This document shows positions 11,950-23,790 of a stretch of DNA of 64,000 nt, one piece after another. Where the stretch lies: contig NC_073693.1 in NCBI RefSeq assembly GCF_029784155.1, positions 284,614,875-284,678,874 of the forward strand. Direction: 5' to 3'. This DNA comes from Uranotaenia lowii. Taxonomy: Eukaryota > Arthropoda > Insecta > Diptera > Culicidae. The first letter of the stretch is position 1. The number at the start of each line of letters is the position of its first letter. The translations under genes and the position numbers were made by a program. The notes beneath the pieces are model-generated. The model searched no databases. It saw nothing but the letters and a program-made list of their open reading frames with translations, and was not told the origin of the DNA.

Positions 11950-14330
11950 ATGATTACAAAATTGATATTTTTTTGTATTTTTGAAATTTGGTTGAAAAAT
12001 GATATTAATTTTAATGTTTCAGGATCTAATATAGTAAGACGTGATCAAGATACTCCTTATGGTGGAGTACTTATAGGAATTAAACGAGGCATTGAATTTA
12101 GATTGTTAGACCTACCCTGTTTAGGAAAAATAAAAGAAATTTCAGTAACATGCTAAGTTGGAAGTTTTCACTTTACTGTTTCCTCAATATACATTCCACA
12201 AGCTCCATATAGAATGAATAAAGAACATTTGAATCAACTTATTGAATTAATTCCACAACCTAGATTACTTTTAGAAGTTTTCAATCCGCATGGTTCTGCG
12301 TGGGGAGAGTCAAATGATAATGTAAGGGCTACAATAATCTATGAAATGTGCGATGAACATAATTTAACTATTCCTAATGATGGAAAAGTTACCAGAATTG
12401 GAACACCTAGCTCTAGAGATTCTGCAGTAGATTTTAATTCCTTAGCATTTAATAGTTCTTGGAATATAATTGAAGTTTCAAATGGCAGCGATCATTTGCC
12501 GATTGTAACAAAGCTAGCTAATGATAGATTTTTACAAGAAATTACTTTTATTTATGATTTGACAAAAAATATTGATTGGAAAAGTTATCAAGAATTTTTT
12601 TCAATAAAGTAAATGATTATGAAAATTTGTTTCCTGATAGTTCGAATCTAGAAAATGAATATTCTTTTCTAAGTGATAGTATAATTGATAGCGCAATAAA
12701 TGCTCAAACTAAACATTTTAATCAAGACCATTCATCTAGGCGTAAAGGGCAGCCTTGGTGGGATGCTGAAGCTTCTCAAATGTATCGAAGAAAAACAAAT
12801 GCCTTTAAAAAATCAGAACAACAGGGAAGATAGAAGATTTCAAATTTTACCAACAATTTGGATATGAATGTAGGAAACTAATTCAAAATAAAAAGAAAAA
12901 TTACTGGAAAAATCAAATTTCTAGTTTTTCTAGAATGACATCTCTAACTTTCTTATGGCAAACTGCAGGAAATTTGCGGAATCCACAGGTTGAAAATGCT
13001 GATAGATATTCTGAGGAGTGGATTTACGATTTTGCTAAAAACGTTTGTCCAGCTTTTGTTGAAAATCCAAAAGTTGAATTTATAAGCGAAAATGTTTTTG
13101 AAGATTTAGGACGTCCTACCAAAATGGTTCAATTTCTACGTTAAGGATATTGATTCATGCTTAGAACTAGAAGTTTCAATGTTACAATTTGCGGATGACA
13201 GCGTTATTTATAAATCAGGAAAGAGAATCAGTGATTCACAAGTAAAAATACAAATCACTTTAAAAAAATTTGTTCTGATAACATGAGTTCTCTGATTGCA
13301 CTTAAGTGTAGCCGTTGGCAACCAAATATTTGTATATACATTTTGAAGATTAAAAAACTGTTGTTCGAGTTACAAAATCGATGTTTTGGATTCCATCTCA
13401 CAGTGGTATAGTTGGTAATGATCATCTTGCCAAACGAGGAGCAAATGGACTTTATCCTGTAGCCCATTCTTTGGTGATGTCCATGTGGCAAAGCAAATGG
13501 AGTAGTAGTCAGTTAGGTCGATTTTGTTTTTCAATCTTCCGAAGTCAAAGAAAAGTCGTGGTTTCATAGCCTTAATGTTGAACGTCATTTTATTAAATAT
13601 TTTCTAGAGTGATTTCAAATCATTACAATCGGGCCGCGCATTTATATAGGTAGGATTAAATTGAAAGACACAAACATTTACCAATGTGGTAGAGGTTATG
13701 AGGATGTAGATCATGTTGTTTGGCATTGCCCAGTGTATGATAGCATCAGAAATACTTTTAATGCTGCTTTGGTTGAATCGTCAAATCTTCATCCAATTCC
13801 CATAAGAAACATAGTTGGTCAGCTGGTGATATGCAAACAATGAAATATGAATATTATATTTCAATTTCTGAAAAGAGCTGACTTGAAACTTTGAAAATAA
13901 TTTGGAGACGGATGGAGAGTCAAGGAGCATGAGCTATGGTCACAAGTTAAGGGCCACAAGCTACGAGCCTCGTACATCGAACTATAAATCAAGCGATGAG
14001 AACCTCCGACTGCAAGATGAGCCCCTCAAGATGAGCCCCACGAGATGCACCCCACGAGATGAGCCCCACAATACGAGACTCACAAGATGAACCCCAAGAG
14101 ATGGTCCTGATAAGATTAACTTCCTGGGATGTCCCAAAAATTATCGAAGAAACATCAACTGGAAATAATCATGAAACGAAATGATTTTAATGTGACAAAA
14201 AAAGAAAATTATTACCTATGTATATGAAACAAATTTAAACATCAGAAGTTTTCGACCCAATATGATTACGAATCAGAAGCCTGTTATATTTATTTAGTTG
14301 TAAATAATAAATAAGGAAATAAAATCAAGT
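11950..14330 (+). pseudogene. Decayed non-LTR retrotransposon (endonuclease, RT, RNase H)
   Basis: Ordered fragments of one LINE ORF2 can be followed through several frames. 11950-12156 and 12214-12612 are endonuclease (APE type) pieces ending in the SDHLPI signature. 12576-12833 and 12935-13144 are the linker (QPWWDAE motif). At about 13180-13260 comes an RT palm motif, LQFADD, directly after the linker, so most of the RT fingers have been lost. 13381-13569 is the RNase H end (WIPSHSGIVGND). 13661-13843 is the C-terminal Cys-His knuckle (CGRGYEDVDHVVWHCP). The 3' UTR runs to about 14330 and ends A/TAA-rich. The RNase H places it in the I/LOA-like group rather than RTE or CR1. It is inactive. 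Confidence 0.8.
14005..14105 (+). repeat. Short degenerate tandem repeat (AAGATGAGCCCC)
   Basis: Five to six diverged copies of a 14-17 bp unit around 'aagatgagcccc' lie in the 3' UTR of the LINE remnant. Confidence 0.6.
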
Positions 14331-14394
14331 TGTATTGAGATCCTGTATGTGTTTGTGTTCGTTTCTAAAAAAAAAAATCAAATTGGCGAGCCTT

Positions 14395-14964
14395 TCATTT
14401 GCGGGCTGCCATTAGGTTAAGTACAGTCACCTTTTCCACTTTCTTCGCCGGAGAACGCCAGTTTGCTTTGAACTGTTTCTCTTTGCTAACAGTTTTTTGG
14501 GTCTTCTTAAGGTTCTGCTCAACTATCGCCCAATACTTTTCAATTGGGCAAAGTTCTGGTGTGTTGGGAGAGTTCTTATGCCACCATGCCAGGTGCCATA
14601 ATGCCACCTTTCCTCTTCCGGTTGCTGTATAATACTCTTGTCCAGGAAGCTGTCTGTAGTATGCCTTGACGTAGGTTTCATCGTCTATTACCCAGAAGCA
14701 GACAACCATATTTATTGCTGAATCGATGGGTATTTCAATTGATGTTTCCATACATTTTTCTGCAGGTAAGCAATTCAGTGGACCTCCAATGACCTTTATT
14801 ACTTTTTATCTGTTAGAAACACCCTTCCAAACGCCTGAGCATGTGGATATTGAAAATTTGTTGGTTATTATTTGCACAATTTGTCTTACTTGTAATAGTA
14901 GAAAAGTAAAGATCAAGTTGACACCTCTACTTTATAAAAAAATAACGGTTGACCAAAACACCCT
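14395..14964 (-). mobile_element. DD37E element, copy 2, internally deleted
   Basis: The minus strand encodes a transposase remnant (14395-14751) with IDDETYVKAY followed by PGQEYYTATG, then a deletion, then PNTPELCPIEKYW. The block holding the second catalytic Asp (WPDLASC in copy 1) is gone. Upstream at about 14943-14963 is a TIR that on the minus strand starts AGGGTGTTTTGGTCAACCGT, clearly related to the TIR of copy 1, followed by TA. The opposite TIR is not recognisable. Confidence 0.75.
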
Positions 14965-15099
14965 AAGATCAAAAGCGTTTTCAAAAGTCGTCTTAGTGGA
15001 ATGTTAACTCAAAAATCGTTTCTCATAAAATGTTGTTTTTTTCATCGATTCCCTGATATCATTTTTACTCGTGCGCGAAATAATCAACCATCACCTATT

Positions 15100-16370
15100 G
15101 CCTAAGGGGGCAGTGACCGATCAAACCAACGATCGACGACGACGAAGACGACGTCAGCATTATTATTTTAGTTCTCGAAAAGTATATACGAAACAGAAAG
15201 CTTTCCAGCGAGCAGAGATAAGTATGTTTATTGTCGCATACGCGATGTAAGTTTTGGTCTTGGTCTTTCGTTTCTCTGTTCAGCCTCTTGGATTCCACTC
15301 CAAGATGTGTGCCAAACGCGTCCACGAACCGGCTCCAGAGAGACCTCAAAAAAAGAAAGAAAACACCATGCCGGGAAACCGGTTCTTCCAGGTCTTTGAT
15401 AAAACTACCACGGATAGCGTTTTAGTAGTGGTTCAAGTTGCCGTTGTTATTCCTGTGGTTTGTCACTATTCAGAGAGTAGTAAAGTTGTCCCACTTGGCT
15501 TTGGGAAGTGACCTCAAAAGTTAAAAAATTGCCCGACAATTCTTCGGTACTACTATTCGGACGCCTTCCGGAGGAAGCTTTGCTCCGATGACGTCTCTCC
15601 AGCTATCCCAAGGCAAAATGTTCATCATCACTTAAAAAAAAAACCAGAAAAAAAAATCTTTTTTGGCGGCTAATGAACTTTTCGGCTTTCTGACTTAAGC
15701 GGACACCCCGAGAAAAAACAGTTGTTTACACCGGATTCCCAACATTCGTCGTCGTTTCTTTGCGCATTTGAGGCGGGCATCACTTCAAGTTCAAGTTGTC
15801 CCTCCCCGTCTTTCTACCCTTTTTGGAGAAAAAAAACCCAAGAAAAGACGCTAACTAAACTGAGTCGCAGCAGCAAGGCGGTGACTGCACGTTTTACTGA
15901 TGTTTTAAGATTATTTTTTGCGCGCGCCAGTGCTCATAAAACACGCTTTCTCCTCCAAAGAGTAAGAGGAACCAACAGAAGAAAAAAAAACACCACAAGT
16001 TATCATTCTCATTTTGGGAGTGGATTTTTTATTATGATTATTCCGTTGGGGGCTCTTCTGGGTGCCGTGTTGTTTTGAATTGTGTTTTTTTTGCTTGCTG
16101 TCTTAAGATTAGGGGTACAGTTTTTGGGAGTTTTCCAAACCGGTGGCCGGTGGTCATTGACAGTCAGTACACGGTATGCCACAATAATACTGTTGCCGTT
16201 GCTGGTTTAAGTCATTCAGTCCGGCAGTTATGGGAAAATTATTCGTTTAACGGATTTTTCGAGCTTGAATTGCTCTGTTTTCTGGCCAAACACACGAGGT
16301 GCCGGTTTTTTGAGGGACGTGATAGAAGTTATAAGTTTAAGGAAGAATTTTGTGTGTAGACAATGAATGA
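15100..16370 (+). other. GC-richer unique block, possible exon or UTR of a host gene
   Basis: The composition is markedly less AT-rich than the flanks, with CGACGACG runs at about 15131. Plus-strand ORFs overlap here. The one with a good ATG (15310-15511) would give a 67-residue Lys-rich then hydrophobic peptide. I recognise no domain. A non-coding first exon or promoter region is as likely as coding DNA. Confidence 0.3.
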
Positions 16371-17264
16371 TTATGTGTTACAGTTACATTCCCTACATAT
16401 ATAGAAGGATGTTGCAAAAATCCAATGCCTATTTAACAAAACTCTGTGCCAAAAATGTGCTGAAAAGTGTACTGTACCAGAGATGATATGATTGGAAAAG
16501 TACTACTGGCATAAAGACTCGAGCTCCCAAGCTAAATGATGCAACTACATTCAAGCGAAACAAGAAAAATATTTTATGGTATTTTCATCATATTAGATAA
16601 TTCATACCAAAAAAATATAGTAAGAATCGAACTCACTGCATCATTAGACTGATTCGATTTGGGGTCATTTTTGAATATCTCAAACACTGTAGTCTAAAAA
16701 GCTTCATCTTGGTCCAAAATTCATCCATGATTTTTTGTAGAATTTTTAAGTAACGTTTACATGAGTAAATTTGAACTGTTAGGTTTGTATGGGAAAATTG
16801 AATATTTTGTACTGAAAAATCAACATCATTTTTGTTTCTTCTGTGGAACCGAGCCTGCTGACAGTTTTTGTGCCAATTTATAAAATTCCTAAAGGAAATT
16901 TTCCGCTGATCTACTTTGTTGAAGATCTTAATCTTCGTATCTAATTAGACAAAAATGTTATTAGGTGTTGAATGGGTATATGTCTTTTCGCATTGATAAA
17001 CAATAAATTCAATTGACAGTCGTTTTTACTAAAGAAAAACTTAAGACTGAAAGCACTAAAAGTAAACTAAAAAGTCGCCCCAAAAGGGAATTCTGATTCG
17101 GAAATTCAATTGAAAATTTATTCAGAAAAAACATCAAAAATGTGAAAATAAGAAAACAAAAAGAAAAAAAATATATAGGAAAAATTTTGCCATCAAACAC
17201 TTCCACCAACCCCCGCCCTTCCCCTCTCCCTTTGAGGCAGTTCTTCCCATGGCCCTGTCTGGAA
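16371..17264. other. AT-rich DNA, nothing recognised
   Basis: Only chance ORFs are present. The minus-strand ORF 17009-17209 is hydrophobic because of T-rich codons. Confidence 0.5.
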
Positions 17265-17720
17265 CCTAAATCTGATCTTGATTCAAAACTCGATTTGGAA
17301 CTTGTTTGTGTTTCTGATCCTGTTTCTAATTTTGATCCTGATCTGAAATCAGATTCTAACCCTGATCGTGATCTTGATCATGATTCTGATGCTGATCTGA
17401 AACTTTTTTGTGATACTGATCGGAATCTGATTTTAATATTGATATGGAACCTGAATGTTATCCTGATGTTGACCCTGACTCTGATCTGAAATCAGACCTT
17501 AAACCCGATTTTGATCCTGTTGTGAAACAAAGATCTTATCCTAATCTGGAACTTGATTCTAATGCTTATTTGATTCTGATCTCAAACCTAATGCATATCT
17601 AGATCCTGCTCTTAAACCATGTTCTGATCGTTATTCTAATTCTGATCCTTGAAACTTGCTGTGATCTCATGGAATCTGATCTTGATCCTTATACCTTGAC
17701 TCTGAAACAGATGTGGACTT
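17265..17720 (+). repeat. Degenerate hexamer-based minisatellite (TGATCT/GATTCT)
   Basis: About 450 bp consists of repeated, diverged TGATCTGA, GATCCTGA and GATTCTGA words. In one frame they translate as an Asp-rich string, which explains the ORF 17142-17489. The periodicity is irregular (6 or 12 bp). Confidence 0.75.
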
Positions 17721-17998
17721 GAACGAAATCTTTCAACAACAAATAAAATGGATTTTGTAAGACGTCTTTTGAATAAGATGTCTTTTAAAGTGAAACGCAA
17801 GAATTGTTCGGAAAATCTAAAATATCCGCTTTAATCCTATTTGCAGTAGAGTTTATGACATGATTACGGTCTTCTTACTAATACTTTTCAATTTTGGGAA
17901 AAAAAGCAACCTCTTTCGTCAGATTGCTTCCCGTTTTTTACACTGAAAATTAGCCTAGGTTATATTTTCCTTTACGTATTCTTATACTAAGACAAGTG

Positions 17999-18051
17999 GA
18001 GTGATTTAAGACTAAATTCCTCCTCCGGCGGAAATTAGTCTTAAATCACTC
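17999..18051. repeat. Perfect 17-bp inverted repeat (hairpin)
   Basis: GAGTGATTTAAGACTAA (17999-18015) is followed after 19 nt by its exact complement (18035-18051). The inner bases (ATTCC…GGAA) extend the pairing. The loop region contains CTCCGGCGG. The right arm and what follows are shared with 31301-31430. Confidence 0.85.
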
Positions 18052-18150
18052 TAGACTTGAGACATTTTATTTTATAACACTACATACATGCCGTTTACAA
18101 ATTGAAACTAATTTTTAATTGTAAATTCCGATATGCAATTCATTCTTTTT
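18021..18150 (+). repeat. Dispersed repeat shared with 31301-31430
   Basis: Both copies read CCTCCGG(C/T)GGAAATTAGTCTTA, then GATCA/AATCA, an 'acatttt' block, 'acaaattgaaactaattttt' or 'acgattcgaaactaattttt', and 'attgtaaatt…cgat…tgcaattca'. The family is not known. Confidence 0.7.
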
Positions 18151-20764
18151 TTTATTTTATTTGGTTGGATTTTAACTTCTTCAAGTCATTCAACTCTCCT
18201 GCTGCAATTCAATCAACCTTTTGTTTTGAAAGTCAAATCTTGACATACAAAAACTTTACCTCGTCTTTAGGATGAGTTTCTAATAATAAGTCTAACCAAA
18301 CAGATTCAGAATTTGAAACCAACTACAGTAGTTTTTCCATTTTAACACTGTTCGATTTTATCAATACTCTCCAAATTAACGCTCGAGTTTATCACGGTTA
18401 TGATTTCGATTTTATCACGCTTTTTAAGAAATCATTTCGAAACCATTTCCAGGACCTTAATTTTCTTTCAAATGTGTAGAACGTCTCTGCCCATGACATT
18501 TTTCATGGTTTATGTTATGCTATATAAGTTTTCAATGATATGAAAATGCCATTGAACTTACTTTAGCTGTATGTATAGTGTTTAAAATCGTTATTTGTAT
18601 TTGAACAATATTTGCAATAATCGACATAAGTATTTTAACGTCACGTTGAATTTTTCGGTTATGCAAATCATATAAAGATGTGGGACAATTTTCGCGTTTT
18701 TGAAAAGAGATAAGGGTCTCTGATTTCTTATTTAATTTGTTTATTTGAAAGAATGGTGTGCATAATCCTAATTGGTCAGCCTGGATAATTTTGGAAGTTA
18801 AAAATGAAATTCTGCTTGCTTTGCCTTAGAATATGTAAAATAGACTCAGATTTCTGTTTTTCTCAACATGAAAAAAAAAATTATTTGCCTGTAAGGAAAA
18901 TTTCAAGAATCACACTTTAAAAGTCTAAGTTGAGCAAATTTCAAAATATGTTTCGAAAAGTTTAACTTTTCAGTTAATCCAAGGTGTGAAGATTGAAATA
19001 ATGAATTTTAAAAATTGCAGGTGTGAAGATTGAAATATTGAAATTTAAAATTAAAGAAGAAAAGTATTAGATGCAGTTTTCTTAGAATTTTTTTTCAAAA
19101 TCGACATTAGAAACTGTTAAATTTACATTAAAATCAAATAATTCACTTAATTCAGATGTACACTATCAAATTGATATTCTACATGGTTTCATTTCAAGAA
19201 AAAATCTTAAAATTGCTATAGAGAAGAATAATTTGAACTGAAATCGATCCTTTTTGTTTCATAAACTTTGCTAATTACATCTTATGATCGAAATTTATTG
19301 ATACAAAACGTTTCTACTATTGATTATTGATTTAAGACAATAAAATACATTTTTCCATTAAAATTTTTAGTTTCGCCTAATTCACGATTTCGCTAAATTC
19401 ATGCTGAATTTTTTTTTGACCGTGATAGAATCGAAAAACAACTTTTTTTAACTTCGAAATTAATTCATCGAATGCTAATTTTTTACATAAACATGTTGTG
19501 AGTGGGGTCATCAGAATTAGCAAAACTCTAAAACCTAGTATCATCTATTTTATTACTAAAAATTTTTAATTACAAAAAATCGTGCTGACATGAAATTTTC
19601 TTAAAGAAATGAATTTCATTCTCATTTTTTTTTGTTTCTTGTTTTTCTGAATGCTCAACATCACATTCAAAATTTTTTTGATAAATTACACAAGGCCACA
19701 CAATTTACATCCTTCGAGGCGCAAAGAATTTAAAAGTTGATTTTGACATATTTGGGAGCCCTGGATCTAAGTATGAAATTTTTCTATCAACTTTGGATTT
19801 TCATATAACTTTTGAAAATATTTTAAAATCATTTTTGAAATTTCTGGTTCTTTCGACTTTTTTATAAAGATTTTAAATCAATTTTCGACTTTCCCCAGGA
19901 CTTCATATAATTTTGAACTCTGCAAAAAAGTTATAGAGGCTTTATATTTTTTAAATTTTCCTCATTTTTAATGACGTTTTAAACCAAATTCAATTTTAGA
20001 TATTTTTAAAGATAAATAGAATCGCTTTGCAAATTTGAACTAATTTTCAGAAAAGAAATTAATTTTTTTAAAACTTTTTTCAGTAATGTCAAAAATACTT
20101 GTAAATATATCCTTTTAAATAAAAAAAATAACTGTGCAATTTAACTTGCACAGTTCATGCATTATCAATTTTAAAATATTATTCCCTAGTTGAATTAAAT
20201 GAGTATAATAAACAAATTAAGATTTAGATTTTTCTTTAACGTAGATTTGTAATTTTATCAATTATCTATGATTGATGTCACTTAAAATTGAAACATTTTA
20301 AAGCTAATAAACTCAAAACGTAAGGTGATAAACAAAATTTGACAAAAAAACGACTTCAGGAGGCTTAAATCTTTCAAATCAATCGTTCTATCTTAGGCAC
20401 CAAAATTCATTTCCCTTAAGATAACAATTTAATTCTATTAATAAGTTTTCGAAACGGTGAAACGAGTTTATTGAAAAAAATCCTTCTCAAATGTTAAAAA
20501 ACTTATCTTTTCCATCTTCATTTTTTGTTTTAATTTTAAATTTAAAATTTAATTTTAAAATTTTAAATTTATCGAATTTTGAAGTCGAACTTTTTAAATT
20601 TTCTAAAAACACAATCTTTAAATTTTTCATCAGAAAAACATAGTTTCCACCTTCTGTCCTTTCCATTACAAAATATTTCAATTGAAAGCGACAATTATTC
20701 AGAGCTTGAAATTTTAAACAATCAAATCTTAGATTGAAAATTTATAAACGTTTTATTAATTTTC
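18151..20764. other. AT-rich intergenic DNA, no gene seen
   Basis: The sequence is A/T-dominated with no long ORF, TIR or tandem array that I can support. The minus ORF 20487-20681 is low-complexity (Lys/Phe/Asn) from A/T runs. Confidence 0.55.
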
Positions 20765-20777
20765 ATTATATATAATC

Positions 20778-20969
20778 GGGGGCTTGTGATATAACTCAGT
20801 TGGCAAGTCTGTTGTCTCCTGAGCCGATGTCCGCGAGTTCGAGCCCAAGAGTAAACATCGAACACAGTTGTACCAGATAAGTTTTTCAATCGTTATTCCG
20901 CCAACTGCAATGTTGATAAAGTCGCGAATGCCCTTAAAAATGGTAAAACGACTAATTGAAACAAAAAAA
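20778..20969 (+). mobile_element. tRNA-derived SINE with 13-bp TSD
   Basis: The element starts GGGGGCTTGTGAT and carries Pol III A-box-like (20790-20805, TATAACTCAGTTGGCAAG region) and B-box (20834-20845, GAGTTCGAGCCC) signals at tRNA spacing. A tRNA-unrelated body and an A-rich tail (ACAAAAAAAA) follow. It is flanked by the perfect direct repeat ATTATATATAATC at 20765-20777 and 20970-20982. The layout is that of a tRNA-type SINE mobilised by a LINE. The TSD is intact, so the insertion is not very old. Confidence 0.9.
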
Positions 20970-21214
20970 ATTATATATAATCATGAATTTTAATCGATCA
21001 TGATTTTTAATAAAAAATTCGAAAAATGATTCGAAGTAACAACTTAAAAGTGAAATTTTAATGCGCAATATCAACTTTATGTATATTATCTTTGTGCTTT
21101 CAATTTTTACAAAAAATTTTGGATTTTTTAAAATTTTGATTTTAACAGTTTCTTATTGATCACTTCCCAATCTGTAATTTGCCAATGTAATTGAAAATGT
21201 TGTATTATGAATAT

Positions 21215-21783
21215 TTTTTTCCATTTTTTGTTGGGTCCCTACCACTGCGACCAGTTGTTAGATCTTTTGTGGTTTGTCCCCTATTTACTGTAGCTTCTCA
21301 AGATAGATCACTCTGATTGATTACAGTAGTGTCACTTTCTTGTTGATCAGCATTTTCCCAATTTGGAAGAACAACACGAATTAAGTTTACAACCTTATTG
21401 GAACCTAAAGAAAATAAATCAGAAGGATCTAAAATTCCTTTACCGAGTAGATTAGTTCTTTTTGATATAAGACAAGGGCATTCACATAGAAGGTGCTCCG
21501 ATGTTTCCTTCTCAGCCTGACAAAAACGACAAATGTCAGATTGACTTCTTCCCATGAGTTTTAGATGATATCGACATTCACAGTGTCCTGTAACCAATCC
21601 TGTAAAAGTTTTTAAATCTTTTTTTGATAATGTTAGAATCTTTTTCGATTTGTAAATATTTGGAACAATCATTCGCTTCGATTGTCTTGCTCCTTCAATG
21701 TTTTTCCAGTTTCGTTCTATCATGCTTTTTTCTAAATTTCTTATTTCCATTTTTAAAAAGCAACGAGACACGCTGCAAAAGGG
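21215..21783 (-). mobile_element. 5'-truncated LINE with 10-bp TSD
   Basis: The insertion is minus-oriented with a T-rich stretch at its low end (the poly(A) side). It is flanked by TTATGAATAT at 21205-21214 and 21784-21793. Only the last part of the ORF and a short 3' UTR are present, as expected from incomplete target-primed reverse transcription. Confidence 0.85.
21298..21771 (-). pseudogene. LINE ORF2 C-terminal fragment
   Basis: The 157-residue open frame is the tail of a non-LTR polyprotein. It has the conserved 'LVTGHCECRYHLKLMG' stretch and the Cys-His knuckle CRFCQAEKETSEHLLCECP that ends RNase H-bearing LINEs. RT and RNase H are absent because the copy is 5'-truncated at the TSD. 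The frame is uninterrupted, which agrees with a fairly recent insertion. Confidence 0.85.
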
Positions 21784-21793
21784 TTATGAATAT

Positions 21794-22830
21794 ATAAAGC
21801 TATTATTTCAAACATCCAAACTTTTTTAGCCTTTTATTTTAATAAATTTTTAATAAAGAATTTCAATATAGAAAAGGGTGTGTGACTCTGACACTCTTGA
21901 AATTTAATTATTTTTTTTTATTATCAAAAAAAATTCAATTATCAACTATTGAATAAATTTTCCTATGTTCAAAATGTATTTTTTTCCTAAGAGAGAATTC
22001 ACATTAAAATCGTGATTTTTTTCAATTCAATATATGTACATATTACATTTTTTAATCAATCCTTCAATTGAAAATGAAGAAAAGAAATGTAAAATAAGAT
22101 GATTAATAATAACAATAATTACAATTTTTCTAACATTTTTTAATCATGATTATTTTTTTACCTGATCTGACATTAATTTGGGAATTCGGATTTTGTTTTA
22201 ATTTGATGTTATATTTTATGTTTTCTATTTCATATTAATTCATAATAATTAATTTACGTCCGAAGCTTTGATTTTAAGTTTGAAAACTAGACTGCTAAGA
22301 ATTTATCTGCAAGCTAATTTCTAGTTCAAAATAAGGAGCAGCATTTTGAATTATTTATCAATGACTTACCGGAAATAGCATTGATTTGAAACATTCATTC
22401 TGATTTGTTTTGAAAACTTCGATCTATTTTATTAGTAAAATTTATTATTTTTTGAGTTGGTGTGATAACCATAAGTACGAAAATGGTTTAGAAATAAATT
22501 TCTTTATATATTGTGTATTTTTGGTATTGTTATTATTTTTGGCTAAATTTGATTTTCGAACCCCCCACCCCTGGATTGGTGCTTCGCACGGGCCTTTTAA
22601 GATATTATTTCACATCAAATAAACTATAAATCCTGCAATGGTTCTAGTTGTTCTAAAATATTTTCCCACTGATTTAAAACAGTATTAAAAATAAAACCTA
22701 AAATTAATGTAACTCAACTAAAAATAAAACGAATTGCGGAACCAAAAATCGAATAACTCGTCGAGAAATCAAAATTCTAGAATATTTTCGTAAAACCGCT
22801 TCGAATAGTAATTTTTACAAAAAAAAAATG
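21794..22830. other. AT-rich DNA, nothing recognised
   Basis: No ORF with a domain, repeat or signal is supported. The 70-codon frame at 22410-22622 is low-complexity. Confidence 0.5.
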
Positions 22831-23790
22831 CGCGTGGCATTGGCTATAGCTAAGGGAAGCTTAAAAACCAATAAAAAACAAGAAAATTGACTTTTTTTTT
22901 CCAAAAATCAGCATTTTGAAATTCACAGAAATGAGAGTTTTGATGTGATTTTTTTTTAAATCTGGCGGCTTAAATGTAAGAAAGATTCTGGATTGATTAA
23001 AAAAAAAATGAACAGAAATTGATTAAAAATTGTGGAATAATAAAACTTGCCCTAAAAATATTTAGTTTATTAAATCAAATATTTTCCATGAATATCGTTT
23101 TTCGTAGAACGAAATACAAATTTTGTGATTTTTTTAGCGGTAAAAAAATTCCGCTGCCTTGTCGTATCCAAGATTTTTAATCAAAATCAGAAATGAGGAT
23201 TCGAGAGATGAAAATTTTATAAATTCTAAAATGATTTTAGAACTCTTTAGGCGGGGTTTGTTGTTCTAAATTTATGTAATGATAAAAGCTGTGTGACATG
23301 CGCGTGGCATTTCCTATAGCTAAGAGAAGCTTAAAAACTAATAAAAACAAGAAAATTGTCCATATTTTTTTTCCAAAAATCAGCATTTTAAAATTTTCGG
23401 AAAACATAGTGTTATATAAGTTTTCGATCTGAAAAAAATTATAAATCTGACGCCTTTAATGTAACAAAGATGCTGGATTGATTAAAAAATGAATTGAAGT
23501 TGATTTAAAATGACGGAATAATTAAAATTGTCCTAAAAACATTTAGTTTAATAAATCATTTATTCTCTATAAATATCGTTTTTTGTAGAACGAAAGTTGT
23601 TTGTAGTCACAAAATACAACTTTTTTGCGAAACAAAAAATTGAATTTTAGGGGATTAAAAAGAATATCTAAACATTGGACATTCTAAATAAACAACACTT
23701 ATTCCGTTAGTTTTTTCGTTTCTAAAGTTCATGAAATTCCGCTGTCTTGTCTTATCCAAGATTTTCAGTTAAAATCCATTAAGACTTAGT
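22831..23790 (+). repeat. Diverged direct duplication of about 470 bp
   Basis: The block beginning CGCGTGGCATTGGCTATAGC at 22831 recurs at 23301 (CGCGTGGCATTTCCTATAGC). Collinear matches follow: 'aaaatcagcatttt', 'tggattgattaaaaa', 'tttagttta', 'aatatcgtttttcgtagaacga' and 'ttccgctg(c/t)cttgtc'. No coding capacity. The unit could be an undescribed repeat or a local duplication. Confidence 0.8.

Noticed and set aside
17142..17489. Asp-rich 115-codon ORF
   Set aside because: It translates a degenerate hexamer array, with no start context or domain.
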